Source of the DNA: Ralstonia sp. TCR112
Lineage (GTDB): Bacteria > Pseudomonadota > Gammaproteobacteria > Burkholderiales > Burkholderiaceae
Length of the DNA: 64,000 nucleotides
Assembly (NCBI RefSeq): GCF_007997035.1
Contig: NZ_VOSS01000078.1
Coordinates: forward strand, 1 to 64,000
Direction: 5' to 3'
A model generated the notes under the pieces. The model saw only the letters and a program-made list of their open reading frames with translations. It had not been told where the DNA came from and did not search any database. Below, piece after piece: positions 36,446 to 45,567 of this stretch (its first letter is position 1; each line of letters starts with the position of its first letter). The translations under genes and the position numbers were made by a program.

Positions 36446-38287
36446 ATGCGCCGTTTTCCCGCTTCTTCCGAACCGCCTCCGCCCGGGGCTGCCCGCGGTG
36501 ACTGGCGCACCATCAAGAGCCTGCTGCCGTATCTGCTGGCCTACAAATGGCGTGTGGCGTTGGCGCTGTCGTTCCTGATCGCGGCCAAGGTGGCAAACCT
36601 TGGGGTGCCGATGGTCATGAAGCGGCTGATCGATTCCATGAACGTGTCGCCGTCCGACCCCCGCGCGCTGCTGGTTGTGCCGGTGGGCATCATCATCGGT
36701 TACGGGCTGCTGCGGCTGTCGACGTCGCTGTTTTCGGAGCTGCGCGAAATCCTGTTCGCGAAGGTCACGGAGAGTTCGGTGCGGACGCTCGCACTGCAGG
36801 TGTTCCGCCATCTGCATGCGCTGTCGCTGCGCTTTCACCTTGAGCGCCAGACCGGCGGCATGAGCCGCGATATCGAACGCGGCACACGCGGCATCCAGTC
36901 GCTCATCTCGTATTCGCTGTACAGCATCCTGCCGACGCTGGTGGAGGTTGGCCTCGTCATCACGTATTTCTTCGTGAAGTACGACGTGTGGTTTGCGCTC
37001 ATCACGTTCTGCGCGCTGGTCAGCTACATCGTTTTTACGGTGACGGTGACGAACTGGCGCACGCACTTCCGCCGCAAGATGAACGAGCTGGATTCGCGCG
37101 CGAACCAGAAGGCGATCGATTCGCTGCTCAACTTCGAAACAGTCAAGTACTTCGGCAACGAAGACTACGAAGCACGTCGCTACGACGAGAACCTGAAGCA
37201 CTACCGCGCCGCGGCCATCCGCTCGCAGAACTCGTTGTCGGTGCTGAACTTCGGCCAGCAGTTCATTGTCGCCACGGCGCTCATCCTGATCCTGTATCGC
37301 GCCACGCAAGGCGTCGCGGCGGGGCACATGACGCTTGGCGACCTGGTGCTCGTCAACACGCTGATGCTGCAAATCTACATTCCGCTCAACTTCCTGGGCG
37401 TGATCTACCGTGAGCTGAAGCAGGCGGTGACCGACATGGACCGCATGTTCCACCTGCTGCAGACCAACCGCGAAGTGGCCGACAAGCCTGACGCACCACC
37501 GCTGGCGGTGCACGCGGGCGAAGTGCGCTTCGCGCATGTCGACTTCAGCTACGAGGCCAATCGCCAGATCCTGTTCGATGTGGATTTCACGATTCCGGCC
37601 GGGACGACCACGGCGGTGGTGGGACAGAGCGGCTCGGGCAAGTCGACGCTGGCGCGCCTGCTGTTCCGCTTCTATGACGTGAAGTCCGGCGCCATCCAGA
37701 TCGACGGTCAGGACTTGCGCGATGTCACGCAATCCAGCGTGCGCGCCGCCATCGGCATCGTTCCGCAAGACACGGTGCTCTTCAACGACAGCATCTACTA
37801 CAACATCGCCTACGGCCGCCCCGATGCAAGCCGCGAAGAGGTGATCGAAGCCGCTCGCGCAGCGCAGATCCACCATTTTGTCGAGTCGCTGCCCGACGGC
37901 TACGAGACGCAAGTCGGCGAGCGCGGCCTCAAACTCTCCGGCGGCGAAAAACAGCGCGTGGCGATTGCGCGCACCCTGCTCAAACGTCCGCCGATTCTCG
38001 TCTTCGATGAAGCGACGTCTGCGCTGGACTCGCGCACCGAGCACGCCATCCAGGAAGAGTTGATGCGCCTGGCGCAGAACCACACCACGCTGGTCATCGC
38101 GCACCGCTTGTCCACCATCGTGCGTGCGCACCAGATTCTGGTGATGGAGCACGGACGCATCATCGAGCGCGGCACGCATGAATCGCTGTTGCGCGCGGAA
38201 GGCCGTTACGCGCAGATGTGGCGCATGCAGGCGCGCGAGCCGGAGCGCGTGGCCGAAGAAACAGAAGAAGACGCCCGGGCAGGTTGA
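36446..38287 (+). CDS. ABC exporter, Atm1-type (fused membrane and ATPase domains)
   Basis: A 613-residue half-transporter. Six membrane helices span residues about 35-330, with ESSVRTLALQVFRHLHALSLRFH and LNFETVKYFGNE typical of Atm1/ABCB7/HMT1 homologues. The ATPase has Walker [16 protein letters not shown] (near 395), the Q-loop VPQDTVLFNDS, signature LSGGEKQRVAIAR and Walker B ILVFDEATSALD. Bacterial Atm1 relatives export glutathione-linked metals or persulfide species; the function here is by homology. It starts at 36446 and runs divergently from the thioesterase. The LysR gene follows 15 nt later. Confidence 0.92.
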   Translation: MRRFPASSEPPPPGAARGDWRTIKSLLPYLLAYKWRVALALSFLIAAKVANLGVPMVMKRLIDSMNVSPSDPRALLVVPVGIIIGYGLLRLSTSLFSELREILFAKVTESSVRTLALQVFRHLHALSLRFHLERQTGGMSRDIERGTRGIQSLISYSLYSILPTLVEVGLVITYFFVKYDVWFALITFCALVSYIVFTVTVTNWRTHFRRKMNELDSRANQKAIDSLLNFETVKYFGNEDYEARRYDENLKHYRAAAIRSQNSLSVLNFGQQFIVATALILILYRATQGVAAGHMTLGDLVLVNTLMLQIYIPLNFLGVIYRELKQAVTDMDRMFHLLQTNREVADKPDAPPLAVHAGEVRFAHVDFSYEANRQILFDVDFTIPAGTTTAVVGQSGSGKSTLARLLFRFYDVKSGAIQIDGQDLRDVTQSSVRAAIGIVPQDTVLFNDSIYYNIAYGRPDASREEVIEAARAAQIHHFVESLPDGYETQVGERGLKLSGGEKQRVAIARTLLKRPPILVFDEATSALDSRTEHAIQEELMRLAQNHTTLVIAHRLSTIVRAHQILVMEHGRIIERGTHESLLRAEGRYAQMWRMQAREPERVAEETEEDARAG

Positions 38288-38302
38288 GGGGGAGACAACG
38301 CG

Positions 38303-39247
38303 ATGGAACTGAAATGGCTGGAAGACTTCATCAGCCTGGCCGAAACGCGCAGCTTTTCGCGCTCGGCCGAATTGCGGCACGTGACGCAGCCGGCGTTTTC
38401 GCGGCGCATTCAATCCCTTGAGGCGTGGCTCGGCAATGAGCTGATCGACCGATCAAGCTATCCAACACGCCTCACGCCCGCCGGCGAAGTGTTCTACGAA
38501 CAGGCGTTGGCGATGCTCGCCCAGGTCAGTGAGACGCGCGCGCTGATGCGCGGCCAGCGTCCTGCCAGCGCATCGACGATCGACTTTGCCGTGCCGCATA
38601 CGCTATCGCTGACATTCTTCCCGGGCTGGCTTGCTCAGGTGGAAGAAAAGATCGGCAAGCTGCAATGCCGGCTACGCGCGCTGAACGTGCACGATGCGGT
38701 GATGACGTTGGTGGAGGGCGGCTGCGATCTCGTGATGGTCTATCACCACGCGCGCCAGATGATCCAGCTCGACCCGACGCGCTACGACATGCTGGTGCTC
38801 GGGACCGAGCGGCTCTCGCCGTTTTCCAAGCCCGACGCGAGCGGGCGGCCGATTTATCGGCTCGTTCCGACCGCACGCAAGCCCATCGCCTACCTGAGCT
38901 ATACGCCCAACGCCTTTCTCGGGCGCATGGTGGATGTGCTGCTGGAAAACTCGCCGGTGGCGCCGCTGCTCGACAAGTGCTACGAAACCGACATGGCGGA
39001 AGCGCTCAAGGTGATGGCGCTGGCGGGCCACGGCGTGGCTTTCCTGCCGGAGAGTGCGGTGCGCGAGGACGTGGCGGCGGGTCGCCTCGTGCGCGCGGAA
39101 GGCAAGGGCGGCGGCACGTTGTCGATCGAGATGGAAATCCGGCTTTACCGTGAGCATCCGCAGAGCGGCGCTCACGACCGTCGGCACCCCCAATCCAAGC
39201 GCAAGCGCGAGCTGATCGACACGTTGTGGAACGCGCTGGCGGGCTGA
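38303..39247 (+). CDS. LysR-family transcriptional regulator
   Basis: A 314-residue LTTR. The N-terminal winged HTH is ELKWLEDFISLAETRSFSRS followed by VTQPAFSRRIQSLEAWLG, close in style to the HypT/YjiE group. The effector domain occupies residues about 90-300. It lies just 15 nt after the ABC exporter and upstream of glutamate dehydrogenase in the same direction. An inverted repeat with the LTTR T-N11-A pattern (39271-39295) sits between it and gdh, so gdh is its most likely target. Ligand unknown. Confidence 0.9.
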   Translation: MELKWLEDFISLAETRSFSRSAELRHVTQPAFSRRIQSLEAWLGNELIDRSSYPTRLTPAGEVFYEQALAMLAQVSETRALMRGQRPASASTIDFAVPHTLSLTFFPGWLAQVEEKIGKLQCRLRALNVHDAVMTLVEGGCDLVMVYHHARQMIQLDPTRYDMLVLGTERLSPFSKPDASGRPIYRLVPTARKPIAYLSYTPNAFLGRMVDVLLENSPVAPLLDKCYETDMAEALKVMALAGHGVAFLPESAVREDVAAGRLVRAEGKGGGTLSIEMEIRLYREHPQSGAHDRRHPQSKRKRELIDTLWNALAG

Positions 39248-39270
39248 GTGGGCCATCGAATTCCACCCTG

Positions 39271-39295
39271 GGGTTATGCGCCAGATGCATAACCC
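39271..39295. promoter_or_regulatory. Inverted repeat with LysR-box T-N11-A, upstream of glutamate dehydrogenase
   Basis: GGGTTATGC (39271-39279) / GCATAACCC (39287-39295), 9-bp perfect arms, 7-nt spacer. T39277 to A39289 gives a T-N11-A LysR box. No T-run follows, so it is less likely to be a terminator of the LysR gene. Confidence 0.55.
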
Positions 39296-39398
39296 GATGT
39301 AAAAACGGCATTGGATTTCGTTCTGGCCGGTCCCTAAGCTGGCGGGCATTTTGTGGGACTTGAAGGACCTTACCGAGGTCCAAAAAAGGAAGACAGCC

Positions 39399-40700
39399 AT
39401 GTCCAATGTCGCATCTCCGTCGACACTTCAGCACGCAATCCCGTCCTATCTGCCCGCCGACAATCTCGGCCCCTGGGGCATCTACCTGCAGCAGGTCGAT
39501 CGGGTCACCCCCTATCTCGGCTCGCTCGCACGTTGGGTTGAAACGCTCAAGCGCCCGAAGCGCGCGCTGATCGTCGACGTGCCCATCCAGATGGACGACG
39601 GCCGCATCGCCCACTTCGAGGGCTATCGCGTGCAGCACAACACGTCGCGCGGCCCGGGCAAGGGCGGCGTGCGTTTCCACCAGGACGTGACGCTGTCGGA
39701 AGTGATGGCGCTGTCGGCGTGGATGTCGGTGAAGAACGCGGCCGTGAACGTGCCGTACGGCGGTGCCAAGGGCGGTATCCGCGTCGATCCGCGCAAGCTG
39801 TCTTCCGGCGAGCTTGAACGCCTGACCCGCCGCTACACCAGCGAGATCGGCATCATCATCGGGCCGAACAAGGACATTCCGGCTCCGGACGTGAACACCA
39901 ACGCGCAGATCATGGCGTGGATGATGGACACGTACTCCATGAACGAAGGCTCCACCGCCACCGGCGTGGTGACCGGCAAGCCGATCGCACTGGGCGGCAG
40001 CCTGGGCCGTCGCGAGGCCACGGGCCGCGGCGTGTTCGTGGTCGGCAGCGAAGCCGCCCGCAATCTCGGCATCGACGTCAAGGGCGCGCGCGTGGTCGTG
40101 CAGGGCTTCGGCAACGTCGGCAGCGTGGCCGCCAAGCTCTTCCATGACGCTGGCGCCAAGGTCATTGCCGTGCAAGACCACAAGGGCATCGTGTTCAACG
40201 GCAACGGCCTGGATGTCGACGCGCTGATCAAGCACGTTGACCACAACGGCAGCGTGGCCGGCTTTGCCGCAGAGACCGTCTCGCAAGACGATTTCTGGGC
40301 GCTGGACTGCGAATTCCTGATCCCGGCCGCGCTGGAAGGCCAGATCACCGTCAAGAACGCGCCCCATATCAAGGCAAAGATTGTCGTGGAAGGTGCAAAC
40401 GGCCCCACGACGCCCGAGGCAGACGACATCCTGCGCGACCGCGGCATCCTGGTCTGCCCCGACGTGATCGCCAACGCCGGCGGCGTGACGGTCAGCTATT
40501 TCGAATGGGTGCAGGATTTCTCGAGCTTCTTCTGGACCGAAGACGAGATCAACCAGCGCCTGGTACGGATCATGCAAGATGCCTTCCGTGGCGTCTGGCA
40601 AGTGGCGCAGGACAACAAGGTTACGCTGCGTACGGCGGCGTTCATCATCGCCTGTACGCGGATTCTGCAGGCCCGCCAAGAGCGTGGTCTGTACCCCTGA
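39399..40700 (+). CDS. gdhA: Glutamate dehydrogenase (Glu/Leu/Phe/Val dehydrogenase family)
   Basis: A 433-residue hexameric-type GDH that interconverts glutamate and 2-oxoglutarate plus ammonia. Substrate-binding [13 protein letters not shown], catalytic-lysine region [12 protein letters not shown], and the NAD(P) motif [19 protein letters not shown] are clear. Length and the block [13 protein letters not shown] match the catabolic, often NAD-linked bacterial form. The start is ATG at 39399 with AAAAGGAAG upstream. The gltIJKL importer that follows brings in its substrate, so the block looks built for glutamate catabolism or nitrogen balance. Confidence 0.95.
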   Translation: MSNVASPSTLQHAIPSYLPADNLGPWGIYLQQVDRVTPYLGSLARWVETLKRPKRALIVDVPIQMDDGRIAHFEGYRVQHNTSRGPGKGGVRFHQDVTLSEVMALSAWMSVKNAAVNVPYGGAKGGIRVDPRKLSSGELERLTRRYTSEIGIIIGPNKDIPAPDVNTNAQIMAWMMDTYSMNEGSTATGVVTGKPIALGGSLGRREATGRGVFVVGSEAARNLGIDVKGARVVVQGFGNVGSVAAKLFHDAGAKVIAVQDHKGIVFNGNGLDVDALIKHVDHNGSVAGFAAETVSQDDFWALDCEFLIPAALEGQITVKNAPHIKAKIVVEGANGPTTPEADDILRDRGILVCPDVIANAGGVTVSYFEWVQDFSSFFWTEDEINQRLVRIMQDAFRGVWQVAQDNKVTLRTAAFIIACTRILQARQERGLYP

Positions 40701-40777
40701 TCGGCAACGCGCTGGTCAATACCGGCGCGGTGCTCCAACAGGGCGCTGCACCGGTCTATCGCGTTGCTGCCGATCAG
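40697..40777 (+). other. Long structured 3' region right after gdhA
   Basis: CTGATCGGCA-ACGCG (40697-40711, including the gdhA stop) pairs with the 18-nt arm at 40760-40777 with a 3-nt bulge. Inside it, ACCGG and TGC pair with GCACCGGT. No T-run follows. It could be an RNA 3' stabiliser or a Rho-dependent end. Confidence 0.45.
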
Positions 40778-41033
40778 GCGGCCATGCGCGACGGTTGAAG
40801 AAAGCCGGTGCTCATGGGACGAACCATAACGTTCCGGAGCGTCGCACCATGAGAAGGGCGATGGCAGCATCGTCGTCCTTCCCATCCTCAAGTCGGGTTC
40901 GTTAAGCGACAGAGAGCGCACATCGGGCGGGCTTTATTCCCCTTGTTTTTCCTTAGCAACTGGCGGTCATCCGCTCAAGCAATCGGCGCGCATGCCGATG
41001 TTGCAGAGCGTTGCCGTGTCTGGCGCTGCGCGT

Positions 41034-41055
41034 CTTTTCCGGTTTTTCGGAAAAG
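41034..41055. repeat. Perfect inverted repeat CTTTTCCG/CGGAAAAG
   Basis: 8-bp arms (41034-41041, 41048-41055) with loop GTTTTT, 167 nt before gltI. No T-run; possible operator or leader hairpin. Confidence 0.4.
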
Positions 41056-41176
41056 CACAACGTAAGGTATCCGGTTGCTCGGAAAACGCGGTTGCGGCAG
41101 GGGCCGCGCCAGAGGGAAAAACTCCGTTGGATTCAACGATTTAGTGGCAACACCAATACTGTCGCCAAACGTTTTT

Positions 41177-41185
41177 TGGTACAGT
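41177..41185 (+). promoter_or_regulatory. Candidate extended -10 promoter of gltI
   Basis: TGGTACAGT fits an extended -10. It would start transcription about 30 nt before the ATG, with AAAGGAG as ribosome-binding site. No clear -35. Confidence 0.35.
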
Positions 41186-41221
41186 CCCGTCTTTCTCTTT
41201 CATGGTCAAAAGGAGACTTTC

Positions 41222-42130
41222 ATGAACCTCGCCAAGCTGGCAACCGTGGTTGCAGCCGTTGGTGTCGCCGTTGGTACGTTCGGCAGCGCTGCCCACGCAG
41301 AAGAGCTGACTGGTACGCTCAAGAAGATCAAAGACACCGGCACCATCACGCTGGGCGTGCGCGATTCGTCGATTCCGTTCAGCTACAACGTCGGCGGTGT
41401 CCGCACGATCGGCTATTCGTACGACGTTGCCACCAAGATTGCCGAGGACGTGAAGAAGCAACTCGGCCTGAAGGACCTGAAGATCAACGAGATCCCGGTC
41501 ACTTCGCAGAACCGCATCACGCTGCTGCAGAACGGCACCATCGATCTGGAGTGCGGCTCGACCACGAACAACCTCGAGCGCCAGAAGCAGGCATCGTTCA
41601 CGAACACCATCTTCATCATCGGTACGCGCATCATGGTGAAGAAGGATTCGGGCATCACCGACTGGGCACAGCTCAAGGGCAAGAACGTCGTCACCACCGC
41701 CGGCACGACGTCGGAACGCCTACTGCGCAAGATGAACGATGACAAGCAGATGGGCATGAACATCATCAGCACGAAAGACCACGGCCAGTCGTTCCTGACG
41801 CTGGAATCGGGTCGCGCTGTTGCGTTCATGATGGACGACGCCCTGCTGTACGGTGAGCGCGCCAAGGCCAAGAACCCGGCTGACTGGGTGGTCGTGGCCA
41901 AGCCGCAATCGCGCGAAGCCTACGGCTGTATGGTTCGCAAGGACGACAAGCCGTTCAAGGCCCTGGCCGACAAGACGATCGCCGGCATGATGAAGGACGG
42001 GTCGATCGCCGCCGAGTACAAGAAGTGGTTCGAGCAGCCGGTTCCGCCCAAGGGCGTGAACATGGAGTTCCCGCTGTCGGACGACATGAAGGCGCTGATC
42101 AAGAACCCGAACGACAAGGCTCTTGACTGA
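41222..42130 (+). CDS. gltI: Glutamate/aspartate ABC transporter, periplasmic binding protein
   Basis: A 302-residue solute-binding protein. A signal peptide of 26 residues ends AHA/EEL. The mature part has the family start LKKIKDTGTITLGVRDSSIPFSY, the ligand loop DLECGSTTNN, and QSFLTLESGRAVAFMMDDALL, all matching GltI/BztA-type aspartate-glutamate receptors. It is first in gltIJKL. A stem-loop with a T-run separates it from gltJ, which would raise its expression over the membrane genes. Confidence 0.94.
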   Translation: MNLAKLATVVAAVGVAVGTFGSAAHAEELTGTLKKIKDTGTITLGVRDSSIPFSYNVGGVRTIGYSYDVATKIAEDVKKQLGLKDLKINEIPVTSQNRITLLQNGTIDLECGSTTNNLERQKQASFTNTIFIIGTRIMVKKDSGITDWAQLKGKNVVTTAGTTSERLLRKMNDDKQMGMNIISTKDHGQSFLTLESGRAVAFMMDDALLYGERAKAKNPADWVVVAKPQSREAYGCMVRKDDKPFKALADKTIAGMMKDGSIAAEYKKWFEQPVPPKGVNMEFPLSDDMKALIKNPNDKALD

Positions 42131-42165
42131 TCGGCTCCCTCAACGGGCCTGATATAAGCGTCACC

Positions 42166-42217
42166 GAAACGGAAGGCAAAGGCCGGTCAACAGGTCTTCT
42201 CCCTTCCGTTTCTTTTT
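42166..42217 (+). terminator. Intercistronic stem-loop/attenuating terminator between gltI and gltJ
   Basis: GAAACGGAAGG (42166-42176) / CCTTCCGTTTC (42202-42212), 11-bp perfect stem with a 25-nt loop, then TTTTT. It leaves 12 nt before the gltJ ATG. Confidence 0.75.
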
Positions 42218-42229
42218 GAGGGAACCATC

Positions 42230-42958
42230 ATGAATTACCACTGGAACTGGGGCGTCTTCTTTACGGAAGCCGCCCAGAATCAGACCTATCTGGACTGGCT
42301 GCTGGCGGGGTTGAAGACCACCGTCGTGCTCGGCCTGTCTTCCTGGATCATCGCGCTCATCATCGGCTCCGTGCTCGGCGTGCTGCGTACGGTGCCGAAC
42401 AAATGGCTGTCGGGCCTTGCCGCAGCGTACGTGGAACTGTTCCGCAACATTCCGCTGATCGTGCAACTCTTCATCTGGTACTTCGTCATGCCCGAACTCG
42501 TGCCGGGCGGCGACTACATCAAGCAGATGAACCCTGCCACGGCGATGTTCCTGTGCGCGATGCTGTGTCTCGGTACCTTTACCGCTGCGCGCGTCTGCGA
42601 GCAGGTGCGCTCGGGTATCAATTCGCTGCCGCGCGGCCAGCGCAACGCCGGCCTCGCGATGGGCTTCACGCTGGCGCAGACGTATCGCTATGTGATGCTG
42701 CCGATGTCGTTCCGCATCATCGTGCCGCCGCTCACGTCGGAGTTTCTGAACATCTTCAAGAACTCGGCCGTGGCGTCGACCATCGGTTTGCTTGAGCTTG
42801 CTGCCCAAGGTCGCCAGTTGGTCGACTACACCGCGCAGCCGTACGAATCGTTCATCGCCGTGACGCTGATGTACATGCTGATCAACCTGACCGTAATGGG
42901 CCTGATGCGCTGGGTGGAAGCACGTTCCCGGCTGCCTGGCTTCATCGGTGGCAAGTAA
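42230..42958 (+). CDS. gltJ: Glutamate/aspartate ABC transporter permease
   Basis: A 242-residue inner-membrane permease of the polar amino acid (HisMQ-like) type. The permease EAA-like loop is [24 protein letters not shown] (in part); [15 protein letters not shown] is the conserved helix. It pairs with GltK to form the channel. The start ATG follows the stem-loop by 12 nt. Together with gltI, gltK and gltL this is a complete glutamate/aspartate importer. Confidence 0.93.
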   Translation: MNYHWNWGVFFTEAAQNQTYLDWLLAGLKTTVVLGLSSWIIALIIGSVLGVLRTVPNKWLSGLAAAYVELFRNIPLIVQLFIWYFVMPELVPGGDYIKQMNPATAMFLCAMLCLGTFTAARVCEQVRSGINSLPRGQRNAGLAMGFTLAQTYRYVMLPMSFRIIVPPLTSEFLNIFKNSAVASTIGLLELAAQGRQLVDYTAQPYESFIAVTLMYMLINLTVMGLMRWVEARSRLPGFIGGK

Positions 42959-42975
42959 TCGGGCGAGGACTCTTC

Positions 42976-43659
42976 ATGGCTTATCAATTCGATTTCTCGT
43001 CCATCAACGCCGACAACATGCGCGTGCTCGGCGAGGGGATGCTGCTCTCGCTCGAGATCACCGGCACGGCCATCCTGGTCGGCATCGTCTGGGGCACGCT
43101 GCTCGCGATGATGCGCCTCTCGGGCATCAAGCCGCTGCAGTTGTTCGGGCAGGCGTATGTGAACCTCTTCCGATCCATCCCGCTGGTGATGGTGCTGCTG
43201 TGGTTCTTCCTGATCGTGCCGCAGGTGCTGCAGCGGATCTTCGATCTGTCGCCGGCCACCGACATGCGCATGACGTCTGCGCTGGTCGCCTTCGCGCTGT
43301 TTGAGGCGGCGTATTACTCGGAGATCATCCGCGCCGGTATCCAGAGCGTGTCGCGCGGGCAGATGTTCGCGGCCTACGCGATGGGCATGACGTACGGCCA
43401 GGCGATGCGTCTGGTCATCCTGCCGCAGGCATTCCGCAACATGATTCCGCTGCTGCTCACGCAGGCCATCGTCCTGTTCCAGGATACGTCGCTGGTGTAT
43501 GTGAGCGCGCTGTCGGACTTCTTTACGCAGGCGTACAACATTGGTGAGCGCGACGGCCGTATCGTCGAGCTGCTGCTGTTTGCCGGCTTGTGCTATTTCG
43601 TGATCTGCTTCGGCGCCTCCGTGCTGGTGAAGCGACTTCAGAAGAAGGTGACCCAATGA
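42976..43659 (+). CDS. gltK: Glutamate/aspartate ABC transporter permease
   Basis: A 227-residue permease partner of Glt[20 protein letters not shown] and the EAA-like loop with [20 protein letters not shown] are the family motifs. Its stop overlaps the gltL start by ATGA (43656-43659), and it starts 17 nt after gltJ, so the membrane and ATPase subunits are translationally linked. Confidence 0.93.
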   Translation: MAYQFDFSSINADNMRVLGEGMLLSLEITGTAILVGIVWGTLLAMMRLSGIKPLQLFGQAYVNLFRSIPLVMVLLWFFLIVPQVLQRIFDLSPATDMRMTSALVAFALFEAAYYSEIIRAGIQSVSRGQMFAAYAMGMTYGQAMRLVILPQAFRNMIPLLLTQAIVLFQDTSLVYVSALSDFFTQAYNIGERDGRIVELLLFAGLCYFVICFGASVLVKRLQKKVTQ

Positions 43660-44390
43660 TCGAGATCAAGAACGTTTCCAAGTGGTACGGCAGCTTCCAA
43701 GTGCTGACCGACTGCACCACCAGCGTGAAGAAGAGCGAGGTGGTGGTGGTGTGCGGCCCGTCGGGTTCGGGCAAGTCCACGCTCATCAAGACCGTCAACG
43801 CGCTGGAGCCGTTCCAGAAGGGCGAGATTCTCGTTGACGGCACCTCGGTCGGTGCCAAGGGCACTAATCTGCCGAAGCTGCGTTCGCGCGTGGGCATGGT
43901 GTTTCAGAACTTCGAGCTCTTTCCGCACCTGTCGATCACCGAGAACCTGACGATCGCGCAGCAGAAGGTGCTGGGCCGGTCGAAGGAAGAGGCAACCGCC
44001 AAGGGCTTGAAGTACCTGGAGCGTGTGGGCCTGAAGGCGCACGCCGCCAAGTACCCGGGCCAGCTGTCGGGCGGTCAGCAGCAACGCGTGGCAATCGCCC
44101 GTGCGCTGTCGATGGACCCGATCTGCATGCTGTTCGACGAGCCGACCTCCGCGCTGGATCCGGAAATGGTCAACGAAGTGCTCGACGTGATGGTGGAACT
44201 GGCCAAGGAAGGTATGACCATGATGTGCGTGACCCACGAAATGGGCTTCGCCCGGAAGGTCGCCAACCGCGTGATCTTCATGGACCAGGGCCGCATCGTT
44301 GAAGACTGCGAGAAGGAAGAGTTTTTCGGCAACATCGACGCTCGTTCGGATCGCGCCAAGCAGTTCCTGTCGAAGATCCTGTCGCACTGA
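43656..44390 (+). CDS. gltL: Glutamate/aspartate ABC transporter ATPase
   Basis: A 244-residue ATPase driving the importer. Walker [19 protein letters not shown]-loop [11 protein letters not shown], signature [15 protein letters not shown], Walker [16 protein letters not shown] and H-loop VTHEMGFAR are all intact. It ends the operon; the second copy of the palindromic repeat and a 16-bp terminator follow at once. Confidence 0.95.
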   Translation: MIEIKNVSKWYGSFQVLTDCTTSVKKSEVVVVCGPSGSGKSTLIKTVNALEPFQKGEILVDGTSVGAKGTNLPKLRSRVGMVFQNFELFPHLSITENLTIAQQKVLGRSKEEATAKGLKYLERVGLKAHAAKYPGQLSGGQQQRVAIARALSMDPICMLFDEPTSALDPEMVNEVLDVMVELAKEGMTMMCVTHEMGFARKVANRVIFMDQGRIVEDCEKEEFFGNIDARSDRAKQFLSKILSH

Positions 44391-44399
44391 AAATCGCTT

Positions 44400-44517
44400 C
44401 ACGATCCTACTGCGCGACCCGATCTTGCCCCTGCGATGCTCGCCGTACCCATGTACGGCTGCGCTTCTCGGACCAACCTCGGGCCGCTCGCTACGGATCG
44501 TGAACCGATTTAAGCGC
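44400..44517. repeat. Intergenic palindromic repeat, copy B (118 bp)
   Basis: Same element as 29993-30110, same orientation relative to the upstream gene. Here the ends are perfectly complementary: CACGATCC (44400-44407) and GGATCGTG. The two halves align with each other as an imperfect long hairpin capped by the GCCGTAC/GTACGGC stem. It begins 10 nt after the gltL stop. Confidence 0.85.
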
Positions 44518-44528
44518 CGGGTTGGAGG

Positions 44529-44566
44529 CAACAAAAAGCCGCTCTCTCAGGAGCGGCTTTTTGTTG
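44529..44566. terminator. Bidirectional terminator between gltL and the amidotransferase gene
   Basis: Perfect 16-bp stem (44529-44544 with 44551-44566), loop TCTCAG, with A-runs and T-runs on the two sides. Serves both converging transcripts. Confidence 0.95.
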
Positions 44567-44579
44567 GGCGACGATCGTG

Positions 44580-45410
44580 TCAGGTGCAAGCCGTATTGGC
44601 CGCATTGGCAATCTGCACCGACTCGGGAATCGGCACCTTGGTCGCCATCGTCGCCTGGCCCGATTCGAACATCAGCAGTTCGCCCGGCACGAATTGCGTC
44701 CAGACTTCGTTGTCGGTGAGCGGCGCGGTGGCGATGACGGCCACGCGATCGGCGGGCGTGGTGTATTTCGCGAAGTCGATCGTCATGTCGGCGTCGATCA
44801 AATGCGCCGTCGAGAACGGCCACTGCCGCACGATGTAATACAGCCGCGTCGAGCAATGCGCAAACTGCGCCTGACCGTTGCACAGCAGGAAATTGAACAC
44901 GCCGTAGCGGGTGATTTCCTTGGTGATGTCGGACAGCGCGTAGAACAACTCATTGAGCGGCGGCTGCGAACCCGGAAAGCGCTTGCGCAGCGCCTGCATG
45001 ATGAAGCAGAAGGCGAGTTCGCTGTCGGTATCGCCCACGGGCTGGTAGACGCCCGAAAGGAACGGTGAGAAGTTCTTCAAATCGCCGTTGTGGGCAAAGA
45101 TCCAGTGTCGGCCCCACAGCTCGCGCATGAAGGGGTGGCAGTTTTCCAGCCGCACCGTGCCCTGCGTCGCCTTGCGGATGTGCGAGATGACGTTCTTGGA
45201 CTTGATCGGGTAGCGCTTGACCAGCTCCGCCACCGGCGAGGTGCCGGCGGACTGGTTGTCGATGAACAGGCGGCAGGCCTTGTCTTCGAAGAAGGCGACG
45301 CCGAAGCCGTCGGCATGGTGGTCGGTCACGCCACCGCGCGCAGCGAACCCGGTGAACGAGAACGTCACATCGGTCGGTTCGGCGCAGTTCATGCCCAGCA
45401 GCTGGCACAT
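44580..45410 (-). CDS. Class II glutamine amidotransferase (YafJ-like)
   Basis: A 276-residue Ntn-type glutaminase. The start MCQLLGMN puts the nucleophilic Cys at position 2, exposed after Met removal; this fixes the start at 45410 against a longer frame. GFAARGGVTDHHADGFGVAF and HIRKATQGTVRLENCHPF (in part) carry the Arg/Asn/Gly residues that bind glutamine; WIFAHNGDL is the conserved oxyanion-loop block. No synthetase domain is fused, so the ammonia acceptor is unknown. Confidence 0.88.
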   Translation of the reverse strand: MCQLLGMNCAEPTDVTFSFTGFAARGGVTDHHADGFGVAFFEDKACRLFIDNQSAGTSPVAELVKRYPIKSKNVISHIRKATQGTVRLENCHPFMRELWGRHWIFAHNGDLKNFSPFLSGVYQPVGDTDSELAFCFIMQALRKRFPGSQPPLNELFYALSDITKEITRYGVFNFLLCNGQAQFAHCSTRLYYIVRQWPFSTAHLIDADMTIDFAKYTTPADRVAVIATAPLTDNEVWTQFVPGELLMFESGQATMATKVPIPESVQIANAANTACT

Positions 45411-45567
45411 GGTGGGGGAAAAGTCGGATGCAATAAAATAGTCATTATCCTGCCGGCCGCCGGGGGTGCCAAGCGCCTTCGTCTTCACGGCGCCGCGCCG
45501 GCTGCCGGGCGTTGCGCACATGCTGCACGCCACCGCGTCCAGTCTGCCCTTACCGGAAGCCATTCCC

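Larger units (their letters stand above)
40701..41221. other. 521-nt intergenic region between gdhA and gltI
   Basis: No convincing gene. It contains the gdhA 3' structure (40697-40777), an 8-bp hairpin (41034-41055) and the gltI promoter candidate (41177-41185). Short open frames here lack codon bias or homology that I recognise. Confidence 0.65.

Noticed and set aside
36338-38413. Long minus-strand extension of the thioesterase frame across the ABC exporter gene
   Set aside because: Conservation starts at MSDTQATTE; the rest is antisense to the exporter.
40697-40777. tRNA gene in the structured gdhA 3' region
   Set aside because: No anticodon arm, T-loop (GTTCRA) or CCA-proximal pattern of a tRNA.
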